DNA of 64,000 nucleotides, from positions 8,792 through 72,791 of the forward strand of contig DASVOE010000079.1 in assembly GCA_036383515.1 (NCBI GenBank), written 5' to 3'. The notes below the pieces were generated by a model. It worked only from the letters and a program-made list of their open reading frames with translations. It was not told where the DNA came from and searched no databases. Below are positions 44,777-54,494 of this stretch, one piece after another; the first letter of the stretch is position 1; every line of letters starts with the position of its first letter. Made by a program: the position numbers and the translations under genes. Source of the stretch: CADEDV01 sp036383515 (GTDB taxonomy: Bacteria > Bacteroidota > Bacteroidia > Chitinophagales > Chitinophagaceae).

Positions 44777-47700
44777 ATGAAAAAAATCTTAATGACGGGT
44801 CTGTTTGCATTCTTATTGTATAGTACTGCATTTGCGCAGGTGCCCACGATAAGCGCTGCCCAGTATATTATTACGATTCAAAGTAACCAGCCTAATGATT
44901 TTGATAATTATCCTAACGTAAGTTACTCCCGCCAATACCTTTTTTACGATATAACAGGCACCCTTACTTCTACCATTGGTTCCTATGGGTATGGCAATTT
45001 TACACAGACGATGTATGTAACGGAAGCTAAAAAACCAGAGACAGTGAGTGCAAGGCATTCTGTCAATTATCAATATTATTATTGTGAAAATTATGATCCC
45101 AATTGTGAAGGCGGCCTGCCACAAGCCCGGCAAGCAGGGAGCATTTCATCATCATCACCTGCAACAAAAAATAAAAAGGACCCTGGTGCGACTGAATCGG
45201 GCAGAACGATGATTATCGAACCCAATTGTGGTTCCTGCTGGTGGCAAAACAACAGTTTTTATTCTTTGTATAATTCTATTCCGTTAAGCTATCCTAATTA
45301 TGATACCACCTTTATTTTTAATTCAAACTCTGTAACTATTTCTGTACGGCCTGCTGGCGATAATAATTATAATCTTCCGAGTTCTGACAATATCGCCATC
45401 AAAGCAGAAGGAGAAGTAACGGGTTATACCTGGGAATACCAGGTACTGGAACCTAATTCAAATACCTGGAGCCCTGTTCCTTCAGGATTGGTTCAATCCG
45501 GTGGAACACAACTCATTTTGAATGGACAATCATTGTTGGGCTCCAACTGGATGAACCATATTAATAAAACGATCATTTTCCGCTTACGAAACAGCACTAC
45601 GGGTGTTACTTCTAATATTCTTATTTATACACACCGGTTATCTTCTCCTAAAATTGTTTCTGTACAGACATTTCAAAATCCCTGTTTCGGATTTGATACA
45701 GCCTATATCAAAGTAAAATTTGACAGGATGTTGCTGACGGATGAAAAAGTAAATGTTTTTCTAAAGGACACGGCTTTGGGATTGGATTATTCAGCATTAA
45801 ATCTTTCTAATACTGATATTGATGCAGCCACCACTACCTATACATGGCCCCGTGAGCTGGTACAGGGAGCTTATAAAGTTTCTTTGATCGGCAAGTATCA
45901 TGATATAGCCACCTACACAGGTGCACCGGGACATTTTTCTTTTGCTAAAATTACTGACCCCGAATTAGTTCGTTTTTATCTCAACCAGGAATCTGTACTG
46001 TGTTATGGAGGCAACAGTGGTAAAATAACAGTTGCAGCAAAAGGCGGAGTAGGTAATTATAAATATGAATTGCTGCCTGTTGATTCTGCTTTTCAATCTG
46101 TATTTACAAACTTTACGAGCCCGGTTCAGAATCCTGTCTATGGAACAACGGAGCAAACCATCAACGGTTTTAATTCGCAGGTACACAAAGTAAGAGTGCG
46201 GGATGGGAACAATTGCATGAACAGGGATTCTATTGGCCGTGAAATTTTCAGGGAAATTTTGGTAAGGCAACCTGCCGAAGCGCTTGCCGTCACCTTGTTG
46301 AATGTATCACCTATCACTTCATCAGATGTATCCAATGGCAGTATTAAAATACGATTAGCCGGTGGTTCCCCATTTGTCTATTCGCCGGAAGTAAACAATT
46401 ACAAAAAATACCAGTTTGAGTGGCGTGACTCTGTAACGAACGCTTTAATTAATAATTATACGCTTGACACCGTTGGTAAATTTGAAACGGTCATTAATAA
46501 CCTCTCTAATGGCACTTATACTTTTAAAGCGTGGGATGCCTCGTATGGGATTGCTCCTTCTTATAATCAGCAGGGCTGTTATGTACTACTCCATATAAAA
46601 ATAACACGGCCTGCTCCTCTTACCGTCTCTGTTGTAGTAGATAGTGTTATAAAATGCTATGGCAATACCAACGGTAAACTAAAAGCATTGGCAGCGGGCG
46701 GCGTTCCTGTTACTACTGATTCGGTGGTATACAATTTCACCTGGTATAAGTTAGTAAGCGGATCTTTTTCCAACCTCAATGTAAATGATAGTATGCTTCG
46801 CAACATCGGGGCCGGGGAATATAAAGTTGAAATCAGGGATAAGTATAATAACCTTAAACAATCTAACCTTTTCAATTTTACCCAACCAGCACTGATAGCA
46901 GCTTCTTCATCGGTTACTTCTTCAAGTTGTTTCTTTACGCCGGATGGCAGCATGAGTGTAACAGCATCAGGTGGAACAGCCCCGTATAGTTATGAATGGA
47001 GTACGGGTCATTTTACACCCACTGTTGCTAATGTGGCTGGTGGCGATTATGTTGTAGTTATTAAAGATGCAAATCTTTGCCTGGCCACCAAACAGGTAAC
47101 CGTTACATCACCTGCCAAAATCAACGTTACGCAACAGGTAACACCCGTGGGTTGCAATGGCAGCACGAGCGGGACTATTTCACTTACTGCAACAGGCGGA
47201 GCCGGCGGTTACACTTATTTATGGAGCAATGGAAATACAACTGCTGCTGCCAACAATCTTTCTGCAGGAAGGTATTGGTACCGGGTTACTGATGCCAATG
47301 GATGTTACGATACAGATACGTTGGAATTAGATATACCGGAAGCCTATTCGGTAACAGCAGGAGCTGACCGTAAAATATGTATTGGACAAACCATTCAGTT
47401 AAAAGCACAGGTGAGCCAGACCACTGCTGCCTTAACCACTGTATGGAATGGACCGCAGGGAACCGTAAACGGAAATATAATCAATGTCAACACAGCCGGT
47501 ACTTATATTGTCACTGTAACGAATGCGACCGGTTGCCAGAAAAAAGATACCGTTCTTGTCACGGCTGAGAATGCCACCGTTGCTACCAGCTTTACTGTCA
47601 GCACCCAGGCTTTTGCAGCAGAGAATACAACATTGGTCAATATCAGTCCCAGTTTGCAGGATAGCGCCACCTGGTTGCTACCCGTTAATTCAGCTATTAC

Positions 47701-48124
47701 ACTCATCAGCCAGAGTAAAACTTTTTGTGAACTGAAGTTTGCAGATACCGGTCGTTATGTAGTAGGTATCCGGGCTTATTACAGCAATGGTTGTATTGAC
47801 GAAAAGTATAAGGAAATCAACGTAGTTAAAAAAGAATCGTTCACCAACCTGGGCAACCAGGGTGATGCTTTCCTGAAACAATTTGGATTATTTCCCAATC
47901 CTACCAGCGGCAATTTTACACTCAATCTTTTATTTAATGCTGTAACGGTTGCCAGGGTTCGTGTCATTAATATTCTTACCAATACCACTATCAGTGACAG
48001 AATGCTGCAGAGCTCGGCGAGTTACTCGGAACAATTTAGTATTGGCAACCAGCCTGCCGGCACCTATATAGTGCTGATAGAAACGGCGAAAGGAAACTTT
48101 GTACACAAGCTGAATAAATTATAA
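44777..48124 (+). CDS. SprB-repeat surface protein with T9SS type A sorting domain
   Basis: A 1115-residue protein with a signal peptide (about 1-20, ending TAFAQ). At least four SprB-type repeats start with a cysteine-glycine pattern, near residues 400 (LCYGGNSGKITVAAKGG), 618 (KCYGNTNGKLKALAAGG), 713 (CFFTPDGSMSVTASGG) and 788 (GCNGSTSGTISLTATGG). The last 80 residues, FGLFPNPTSGNFTLNL to the end, are a Por type A sorting domain, so it should be exported by T9SS and attached to the surface. Related repeats occur in the gliding adhesin SprB. It is the only member of this operon with a clear T9SS signal. The spacing is 31 bases upstream and 43 bases downstream. Confidence 0.85.
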   Translation: MKKILMTGLFAFLLYSTAFAQVPTISAAQYIITIQSNQPNDFDNYPNVSYSRQYLFYDITGTLTSTIGSYGYGNFTQTMYVTEAKKPETVSARHSVNYQYYYCENYDPNCEGGLPQARQAGSISSSSPATKNKKDPGATESGRTMIIEPNCGSCWWQNNSFYSLYNSIPLSYPNYDTTFIFNSNSVTISVRPAGDNNYNLPSSDNIAIKAEGEVTGYTWEYQVLEPNSNTWSPVPSGLVQSGGTQLILNGQSLLGSNWMNHINKTIIFRLRNSTTGVTSNILIYTHRLSSPKIVSVQTFQNPCFGFDTAYIKVKFDRMLLTDEKVNVFLKDTALGLDYSALNLSNTDIDAATTTYTWPRELVQGAYKVSLIGKYHDIATYTGAPGHFSFAKITDPELVRFYLNQESVLCYGGNSGKITVAAKGGVGNYKYELLPVDSAFQSVFTNFTSPVQNPVYGTTEQTINGFNSQVHKVRVRDGNNCMNRDSIGREIFREILVRQPAEALAVTLLNVSPITSSDVSNGSIKIRLAGGSPFVYSPEVNNYKKYQFEWRDSVTNALINNYTLDTVGKFETVINNLSNGTYTFKAWDASYGIAPSYNQQGCYVLLHIKITRPAPLTVSVVVDSVIKCYGNTNGKLKALAAGGVPVTTDSVVYNFTWYKLVSGSFSNLNVNDSMLRNIGAGEYKVEIRDKYNNLKQSNLFNFTQPALIAASSSVTSSSCFFTPDGSMSVTASGGTAPYSYEWSTGHFTPTVANVAGGDYVVVIKDANLCLATKQVTVTSPAKINVTQQVTPVGCNGSTSGTISLTATGGAGGYTYLWSNGNTTAAANNLSAGRYWYRVTDANGCYDTDTLELDIPEAYSVTAGADRKICIGQTIQLKAQVSQTTAALTTVWNGPQGTVNGNIINVNTAGTYIVTVTNATGCQKKDTVLVTAENATVATSFTVSTQAFAAENTTLVNISPSLQDSATWLLPVNSAITLISQSKTFCELKFADTGRYVVGIRAYYSNGCIDEKYKEINVVKKESFTNLGNQGDAFLKQFGLFPNPTSGNFTLNLLFNAVTVARVRVINILTNTTISDRMLQSSASYSEQFSIGNQPAGTYIVLIETAKGNFVHKLNKL

Positions 48125-48167
48125 TAAGGACTCAACTGCTCAATAGTAAAAATTAAAAGCAAGTAAG

Positions 48168-51100
48168 ATGAAAAAAATTGCCCGGAATATATTAACTGCT
48201 CTATCGGTTTTTTTCTTTCCCGTTGTTGCTGTTGCTCAAATAAGTCCTGTGCAGATAACGCCACAATTACTGGCGCCCTATAGTTTGCAGGTAAGTGATT
48301 ATTATGCGGGCATTCAACCGAGGATGCAGGTGCTGGTGCTGAACCGTGATATTAATCAACCCACGATCCAGGTAAAACTAAAGATGACGGTAGAAAGTCA
48401 GAACTGCCGGATGCGGACAAAGGATAATGCAGCCACGCCAACACTTACACTTACCAGCGGCATACCTTATTATATGACACCGCAGGATTTGCAGGCTTAT
48501 TTCTCTGCAGCTAATTTAGATTTTACGGGAGGTTATAGCGAGCAGGAATATGTTCAAACAGGAAGATTGCCCGAAGGACTTTACAGTTTTTACTTTGAAG
48601 CGTTTGAACTTTTCACCGGTAACCTGGTAAGTAATAAAGGCTTTGCACTCGGGTGGCTTACGCTGACTGATCCTCCTTTATTAAATACACCGGCAAAAGC
48701 AGAAGGCGTTATCCCTTCTAACCCGCAGAACATTATTTTCAACTGGACACCGCGGCACAACACCAGTCCCACGGCCGGTTACTATACCGATTATGTTTTT
48801 ACACTGGCAGAATACAATGATCTCAACCTGGGACCTGAAGCCAGTTTCACCAGCAGTCCTCCTTTATTTATTGACAGTGTGCAAACAACAACGTATTTAT
48901 TTGGTCCCGGGCATCCGCAACTCATAGCCGGTAAACGATATGCCTGGCGGGTGCAGGCCAAAGCCAAAGATGGTGCGCAGCAGTTGGCCATGTTCCGCAA
49001 CAATGGATTTAGTGAAGTGTTCTGGTTTACCTATCAGAATAATTGTCCTGTTCCATTGGGTATAACGGCTACGGTTCAGGGCTTACGATCTACTATTGAA
49101 TGGCAGAATAATCCTCAACACCTGGAATGGAAAGTAGAATACCGGGAAAAAAATAACCCTGATGCACAATGGTTCAATCTTGGCAACACGTTGCCACGGG
49201 TGATGCTGACAGATTTAAAACCAGGTACACAATATGAATACCGGGTAGGCGGCAGTTGCGAGGTTGGCAATTTTACTTATAGCGCTCTATATAGTTTTAG
49301 CACAGCAGGCAGCCCTGTGCCACCTGTTGCTAACTGTGGTGATAGCACACTGCCTTTACCCGGCGGTGGTCAAACCCTGCAAACATTAAATGCAGGAGAT
49401 ACGATCCGAGCCGGAAGTTTTACGGTGCATGTTGGTTATGCAACAGGTACGGGAAGTTTTACAGGAACAGGTTATGTGATTGTGCCGTGGCTGATGAATG
49501 CAAAAGTGGAAGTGAGGTTTACTACCATAACGCTGAGCCTCGATCGTAAACTGCTTAGCGGGGTTATTGAAACAACATATGATCCAACGGAGAGTGGGAT
49601 AGATGATATTGATGAATATGTTGACATATTTACTGCCGGCCATGGAGTAGGTGATGTAATAACCGGGGAGGTGACTGCCGATACGACGCTCACCTATAAT
49701 GTGCAATGGCCAGGAGGAATAACTAGGCAATTGCCTCCAAATTATAATTCCGAAACGGGAACAGGTACCGGACCAATAATCATTACGATTCAGCCGCAGG
49801 GTGGTGGTGCTACTAATTCTTTCGAAGTTGAAAAGTTACCGACTACTATAAAGGATAAAGATGGTAACGTGTACCAGGTAGATAAAAACGGTAACGTCGC
49901 TAAGATTGGCAAGGCCGGGGGAGACGCCTTGTTAAAAACCATGAATACAAAAGTGATTGATAAGGATAAGGCCGAAGTAAAATTTGTGGACTACCCGGCC
50001 AAGCAGGTATATGCTTTTGATGAATGGAAGGAAGTGTACAAGAAAAGCAACACATTTAATAAAGAGTATGAACGCATAGGTGATTATTATGTAAGCCAGA
50101 AAGCGATAGCCCCGGGACAAACGGATTATCTGAAAGCTGTAGTCACTATCACCGACCCAGCTATTCATACAGACAGTATTCAATTTGTAAATGGTAAAGG
50201 AACGATCTATACCAGCACTTCACTGGGCAGTAATGCCTATGAGATAGCAATAGTCGGCGGTCCTGAAAAAGATGCACAGGAAATTTATGCGGTATATAAA
50301 CAAACGAGTGCCAAGACGCTGAACCTGGGTAAGGTGAAGGTGTCGAGTTATCCAAAGAGGGAATATAAGGTAAAATTAGTTCCGGTAAATGGAGCCGCAA
50401 TTAATTTGAACGACATTTCTAACGTACTAAAAAATGTTTATAGTAAGGCAAACATATTTTTCAATATAACCGTGGAAGATAACTTCTCAAATACATCATG
50501 GGATGTTACTAATAATGGCCTGGATGTGAAAGGGAGCGGAGTTTTTTCTGACTATACAAGTGAAATGAAAAATCTAAATGCTTCATTTCGGAATTCACGA
50601 AATGTATCAGACAATTCATTTTATTTATTTGTATTGAGTTCTGCGTCTGACAGTGTAATAAGAGGATATATGCCCAGAGGAAAACAAATCGGGTATCTTT
50701 TTAATAACGGGAATAATCAAATAGGGCAAACTACAGCTCACGAAATTGGTCATGGATGTTTTTCATTAAAGCATATAACAGAAATAGGAGCATTTGAACA
50801 GAATGATCTGTCCAATAACCTAATGAACTATTTTGATGATATTCAAATCTCAAAGTACCAATGGGACTTGCTTCATGACCCGGCTCTTGTCATGACATTG
50901 TTTGATAGTGATGGTGATGGTATGAGCCTTTCAAAGCCATATATAAAATGTATAAAGGATCAGGATTTGATTAATTCTTTAGCTAATGCATTTTATGATC
51001 CAAACAATAAAAAAGTTAAACTGCCTGCAGGAGCGATGCCTTATGCTTTTTTTGGTTTCAAAGAAACCGGATATTACGGTAAACTAGCAGGATTTAAATA

Positions 51101-53504
51101 CAATGGTAGGTATTATATATATTTTTTGGATCCTGATGATAACATGTCTTTTGCCGGCTTCTATGCCCCAATTGATGATTCAAATGATAAAATATATCTT
51201 GAAGCTGCCAATGGAACATCAAGATTGGTACTGATTGATGAAAATAATTCTATTAATGGTAAAACTTTGGCTGATTGTGAATGTAATGTATATTATTCTG
51301 TTTTTGAACCTAAGAAGCAAAAGAAAATTGATGGAGCAGTAACTGGAAAAATTAAACCTGAGAATAAACAGGAAAGAGAAATCGTCAAAGTGTGTACCAG
51401 GGCATATTACTCTCCTCATGAGTTAATGGTACAAGCAGCAGATGGAACTTCTACATGGGGCGAAAAACTTGTCAAACAACTCAACTATAATCTTCAACTG
51501 AATAAAGATGCGGATATCAAGTTTGGAGCTGATTTGCATATAGTGGGAGATAAGTCAATTAAATATATAGAGCCTGGTCTCGATTATAAAGGAAATACTG
51601 TCTTAAGAAAGAAGTATACATGGGATGAGCTAAATAGAAAATTAGCCTATTTAGAATTAACCACAGGCTACCAGTTGCACATGAGAATTATTGCGAACTG
51701 GTGTACCTTTTTACAAGATGATGCTGATCAATTTGCAAAAGATGTGTTTGATAATAGCAATATTGATAAGGAGTTTGGTATTTATTGTATGGTTATGATA
51801 AATGACCGTTTAAATTTTGACGAAATCGGAGCTTACACTTTCGGTATTGCGTTTGGGGCAAGTGTAAAAGAAAGTGATAAACAAATTGTACGGAATTTTA
51901 TTAAAGCAACACCTGGCGTAGTAGCTTATGAGTTGCCATACAGCATTATTCAGGTTTATAAAGAAATTCCCAAATCCAGGCTAGTATATACATATCAAAT
52001 TTCAAAACCAACTCAGGCAGATATTAACGACCGGTCAAACAGAATTTCAAGTAGCCAGACTTATCCTCCCTTAACAGGTAAGATAAAATTGACAGTACAG
52101 AAAGTATCTGCTGAAAAAGGTGAAGCAATTGGGACTGAGTATATAATAATGAATGAAGATTTCACTTCTACGATTGGACAGGTGGTGTCTTCCCAGTTTG
52201 AATTAAAAGAATGGAAAGTAGAAGAATATGGCTTGCCGGTTGCAAAAATTCTTGGAACGAAGAAGGCAGACTGGAATTACTATTATTGGGATGGAGGCAA
52301 AGATAACCAGCAAAGCCCGATAATTAAAAATGCAGCCCCTACTGTAGGAGCTTGTAATTTTACATTGAATAAAAGTTGTGCAGATGTTTTAATTGACAAC
52401 ATATTTACTATAGCTACGTTAGTGACAGCACCCAGTGCCAGGCTGTCAGCATTAGTAATTTCTTCCGCTCTGATATATTATGGGTATAATGGGGAATGGG
52501 ATGAATTTGGAAGTTACCTTGCGGCACTTGGTGTTCCAGTCGCTTTTCAGGCAGTAAAAGGTATAGTAACTACAGGGTACAGAGTTATTAAATTTACAGG
52601 AAATAGGCTTGTATCTATTTTTAATGATTACAGAGTTGCCTTAGAATTCAGGAATGTAGTCAGCTCTGGTCCAACAAGGGAAGCAATAGAACAGTTGCTT
52701 TCGAAGCAACTAAATACAGGAGTTGAAGAATATATTATCTCTAATCCTGCTACTAGAAATTATTATATTGCTTTTGAAAGGGGACAAACCAGTTCGGTAG
52801 CAAACAAGGTAGTTGTGGGTTACCTTGATGAAGCTGGTGGGAATAAGAAAATTGTTATTACAGGATATGCGGAGAACACCAATTTTATTATCGAATCTAT
52901 AGATGAATTTCAATTAAGAAAACTGGCTGATGATGTTGTTAAGCAGTCCCAAGGAATTAAAAGTTGGATGGCTCAGGGGGCCAAGTATTCAGATAATATA
53001 TCGTCAAGAGAAGCTAAAAATTTTATTACAGACAAACTCGAAAAGTTTAAAAGAGCAAAAAGCTTTATGAAGGAGAAAACCGGCCAGCAATATAATGAGA
53101 GTACGGATCTTCATTTTTCTGATCAAACAGATTCGCATCTGAAAGGGATTGATTTCGACAGAAATGTGCAAATTTCTCAAAAAAGAGAATTTTATGCATG
53201 GGTTTTAGAAAAAAATGTAATAAAAGATGCTTCAGGAAACCCTATAGGAATAAAACAGGGGGAATTGGGAAGCTATTTTACAAATGAATCCGCTAACCCC
53301 AATTTTATTGGTATTAATCCAGAAGGACGTTATAAATTTAAAATAACATTGAATTCAGATGCAGACGTTTTAGAATCATTTACAACGGATATAAAAGCCT
53401 GGGATGCGCCTGGTATATTTTATAAGGGAGGCGATATTCAATACTTTAACCCTCAAATCAGAACTATGAATTTTAATGTTCAATATATAGCTAAATATGA
53501 ATAA
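48168..53504 (+). CDS. Large polymorphic-toxin-like protein with FN3, zincin and C-terminal tip
   Basis: A 1778-residue secreted protein. A signal peptide (about 1-24, ending VAVAQ) is followed by beta domains and an FN3 domain (about 290-385). Residues 858-869 are HEIGHGCFSLKH inside QTTAHEIGHG, a zinc protease motif with a six-residue gap to the third histidine, followed by NLMNYFDD as a possible Met-turn. A hydrophobic stretch lies near 1415-1440 (ARLSALVISSALIYYGYN). The C-terminal tip (about 1645-1778; REFYAWVLEKN, GELGSYFTNESA, GGDIQYFNPQ) is unlike the rest and is probably the toxic domain, of unknown class. From about base 50390 the DNA is visibly more AT-rich than the first part of the gene, fitting module exchange. 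There is no T9SS sorting domain. A small gene overlaps its stop by eight bases, as immunity genes do. Confidence 0.72.
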   Translation: MKKIARNILTALSVFFFPVVAVAQISPVQITPQLLAPYSLQVSDYYAGIQPRMQVLVLNRDINQPTIQVKLKMTVESQNCRMRTKDNAATPTLTLTSGIPYYMTPQDLQAYFSAANLDFTGGYSEQEYVQTGRLPEGLYSFYFEAFELFTGNLVSNKGFALGWLTLTDPPLLNTPAKAEGVIPSNPQNIIFNWTPRHNTSPTAGYYTDYVFTLAEYNDLNLGPEASFTSSPPLFIDSVQTTTYLFGPGHPQLIAGKRYAWRVQAKAKDGAQQLAMFRNNGFSEVFWFTYQNNCPVPLGITATVQGLRSTIEWQNNPQHLEWKVEYREKNNPDAQWFNLGNTLPRVMLTDLKPGTQYEYRVGGSCEVGNFTYSALYSFSTAGSPVPPVANCGDSTLPLPGGGQTLQTLNAGDTIRAGSFTVHVGYATGTGSFTGTGYVIVPWLMNAKVEVRFTTITLSLDRKLLSGVIETTYDPTESGIDDIDEYVDIFTAGHGVGDVITGEVTADTTLTYNVQWPGGITRQLPPNYNSETGTGTGPIIITIQPQGGGATNSFEVEKLPTTIKDKDGNVYQVDKNGNVAKIGKAGGDALLKTMNTKVIDKDKAEVKFVDYPAKQVYAFDEWKEVYKKSNTFNKEYERIGDYYVSQKAIAPGQTDYLKAVVTITDPAIHTDSIQFVNGKGTIYTSTSLGSNAYEIAIVGGPEKDAQEIYAVYKQTSAKTLNLGKVKVSSYPKREYKVKLVPVNGAAINLNDISNVLKNVYSKANIFFNITVEDNFSNTSWDVTNNGLDVKGSGVFSDYTSEMKNLNASFRNSRNVSDNSFYLFVLSSASDSVIRGYMPRGKQIGYLFNNGNNQIGQTTAHEIGHGCFSLKHITEIGAFEQNDLSNNLMNYFDDIQISKYQWDLLHDPALVMTLFDSDGDGMSLSKPYIKCIKDQDLINSLANAFYDPNNKKVKLPAGAMPYAFFGFKETGYYGKLAGFKYNGRYYIYFLDPDDNMSFAGFYAPIDDSNDKIYLEAANGTSRLVLIDENNSINGKTLADCECNVYYSVFEPKKQKKIDGAVTGKIKPENKQEREIVKVCTRAYYSPHELMVQAADGTSTWGEKLVKQLNYNLQLNKDADIKFGADLHIVGDKSIKYIEPGLDYKGNTVLRKKYTWDELNRKLAYLELTTGYQLHMRIIANWCTFLQDDADQFAKDVFDNSNIDKEFGIYCMVMINDRLNFDEIGAYTFGIAFGASVKESDKQIVRNFIKATPGVVAYELPYSIIQVYKEIPKSRLVYTYQISKPTQADINDRSNRISSSQTYPPLTGKIKLTVQKVSAEKGEAIGTEYIIMNEDFTSTIGQVVSSQFELKEWKVEEYGLPVAKILGTKKADWNYYYWDGGKDNQQSPIIKNAAPTVGACNFTLNKSCADVLIDNIFTIATLVTAPSARLSALVISSALIYYGYNGEWDEFGSYLAALGVPVAFQAVKGIVTTGYRVIKFTGNRLVSIFNDYRVALEFRNVVSSGPTREAIEQLLSKQLNTGVEEYIISNPATRNYYIAFERGQTSSVANKVVVGYLDEAGGNKKIVITGYAENTNFIIESIDEFQLRKLADDVVKQSQGIKSWMAQGAKYSDNISSREAKNFITDKLEKFKRAKSFMKEKTGQQYNESTDLHFSDQTDSHLKGIDFDRNVQISQKREFYAWVLEKNVIKDASGNPIGIKQGELGSYFTNESANPNFIGINPEGRYKFKITLNSDADVLESFTTDIKAWDAPGIFYKGGDIQYFNPQIRTMNFNVQYIAKYE

Positions 53505-54000
53505 TATAAATTTATTTATCGACAGGCTTTGGGGGGCTCAAAACCAAACCACCATTTTTTATTTTATTTATTATAGTATTAATTGCAGGCTTTTATCAAT
53601 TGAAAATTTAATTGATCGCTTGGCGCTTGATAGTAGCTGGAAAACGAAAGCATCTGATACAAGGCTTGAATTTGAAAAAAATTTCCCTGATTATTCTGTT
53701 GATAGATCGTATTCAGTTATCATTTCAATCAATAAGGATCAAGCTGACCGATGGAATATGATTTCCCTTTCGACCAATGATTCGTTTTCAGATATTAGTA
53801 GATTAGTAAAGGAGTTCTCATTGAAATATGAGATGTCAAGTAGCCCCAGAGGTGAATCTTCTGTTTTTTTTATTACAGAGCAATCAGATGTTAATGGACC
53901 ATTTATCATTCAAAGCCTTACCACAAATTACATAGAACCCAATTCTTCATTTGATGAAAAGAAAATAGAAGTGGCAGTAATAAAAATGGGAATTATATAG
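53497..54000 (+). CDS. Candidate cognate immunity protein
   Basis: A 167-residue protein that I do not recognise. It starts eight bases before the end of the large toxin-like gene, so translation is probably coupled. No signal peptide is evident; a mildly hydrophobic stretch near residues 18-32 (TTIFYFIYYSINCRLL) could be a buried helix. The remainder is mixed alpha/beta (SYSVIISINKDQADRWNMIS, SVFFITEQSDVNG). The position directly behind a variable tip, the small size, and the low GC content like that of the tip are the reasons for calling it an immunity protein. This is inference from context only. Confidence 0.5.
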   Translation: MNNINLFIDRLWGAQNQTTIFYFIYYSINCRLLSIENLIDRLALDSSWKTKASDTRLEFEKNFPDYSVDRSYSVIISINKDQADRWNMISLSTNDSFSDISRLVKEFSLKYEMSSSPRGESSVFFITEQSDVNGPFIIQSLTTNYIEPNSSFDEKKIEVAVIKMGII

Positions 54001-54308
54001 TATCAATTGTTGCCAAGGGCATGCATTCTGCACCTCTTGTTTTGCGGTTGTTGGTAGCCATTATTCCGTTGCTGGTGTTTTCTTCTACCAGCAACCCAAT
54101 ATTTATATTCTTCAGGCAATGTACACATACTTGACCTTACAGGTTCCCTCGTTGTCCATGGTGTTCCTTAAATGAATGGAAATGATAGCTGGATAAATAA
54201 AAAAACTGAGCCGTTACCCTTCGTTTAAAAGAAGGATCGACTTTACTAAAGCCGTCAATTTGCAGTTATGGCAACTATGATTACTTGATTCAGAAGCAGG
54301 GATAATAA
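54001..54308. other. Degenerate spacer in the immunity cluster
   Basis: No gene is seen. Most of it is copy 1 of a duplicated segment (54064-54265) that begins with a REP-like hairpin. The same segment recurs near 56406. Confidence 0.55.
54064..54265. repeat. Duplicated intergenic segment, copy 1, with REP-like hairpin
   Basis: Opens with a nine-pair hairpin, GTTGCTGGT (54066-54074) and ACCAGCAAC (54085-54093), with GTTTTC in the loop. It ends GCCGTCAATTTGCAG. Copy 2 at 56406-56674 matches it closely but carries about 65-90 additional bases after the hairpin. Confidence 0.75.
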
Positions 54309-54476
54309 ATGAATTTCGGTATTAGATTTCCTTTTTTTGTATGGTGTGGGATAATTGTCGTGAGTTGCGAACTCATTCCAACTCTTCGGCACAGCCCATC
54401 AGGGAGCAGGGCAACGGGCGAGGCTCATAGTGGATCAGCTGCTCAGTGGCGTGCATATTTTGGTTCTGGGTATTAA
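54309..54476 (+). pseudogene. Toxin-tail remnant in front of SUKH gene 1
   Basis: A 55-codon open frame (MNFGIRFPFFVWCG at its start) that ends ATGEAHSGSAAQWRAYFGSG plus one tyrosine. The ending matches the decayed reading at 55351-55431 (VTGMQHSGSVAQWKAYFG), so it looks like the 3' end of a former toxin gene rather than a gene in its own right. It stops 18 bases before the immunity gene. Whether a peptide is still made is unknown. Confidence 0.45.
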
Positions 54477-54494
54477 AAATCTTAAATTGGATTA

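Noticed and set aside
53100..53504. Assignment of the toxin tip to ADP-ribosyltransferases
   Set aside because: GSYFT and GGDIQYF hint at that fold, but no full R-S-E or H-Y-E signature can be traced by eye; left unassigned.
53600..53680. Idea that the 167-residue gene is itself a toxin fragment
   Set aside because: The segment IDRLALDSSWKTKAS loosely recalls some toxin tips, but the gene is intact with its own start overlapping the toxin stop, so immunity is the simpler reading.
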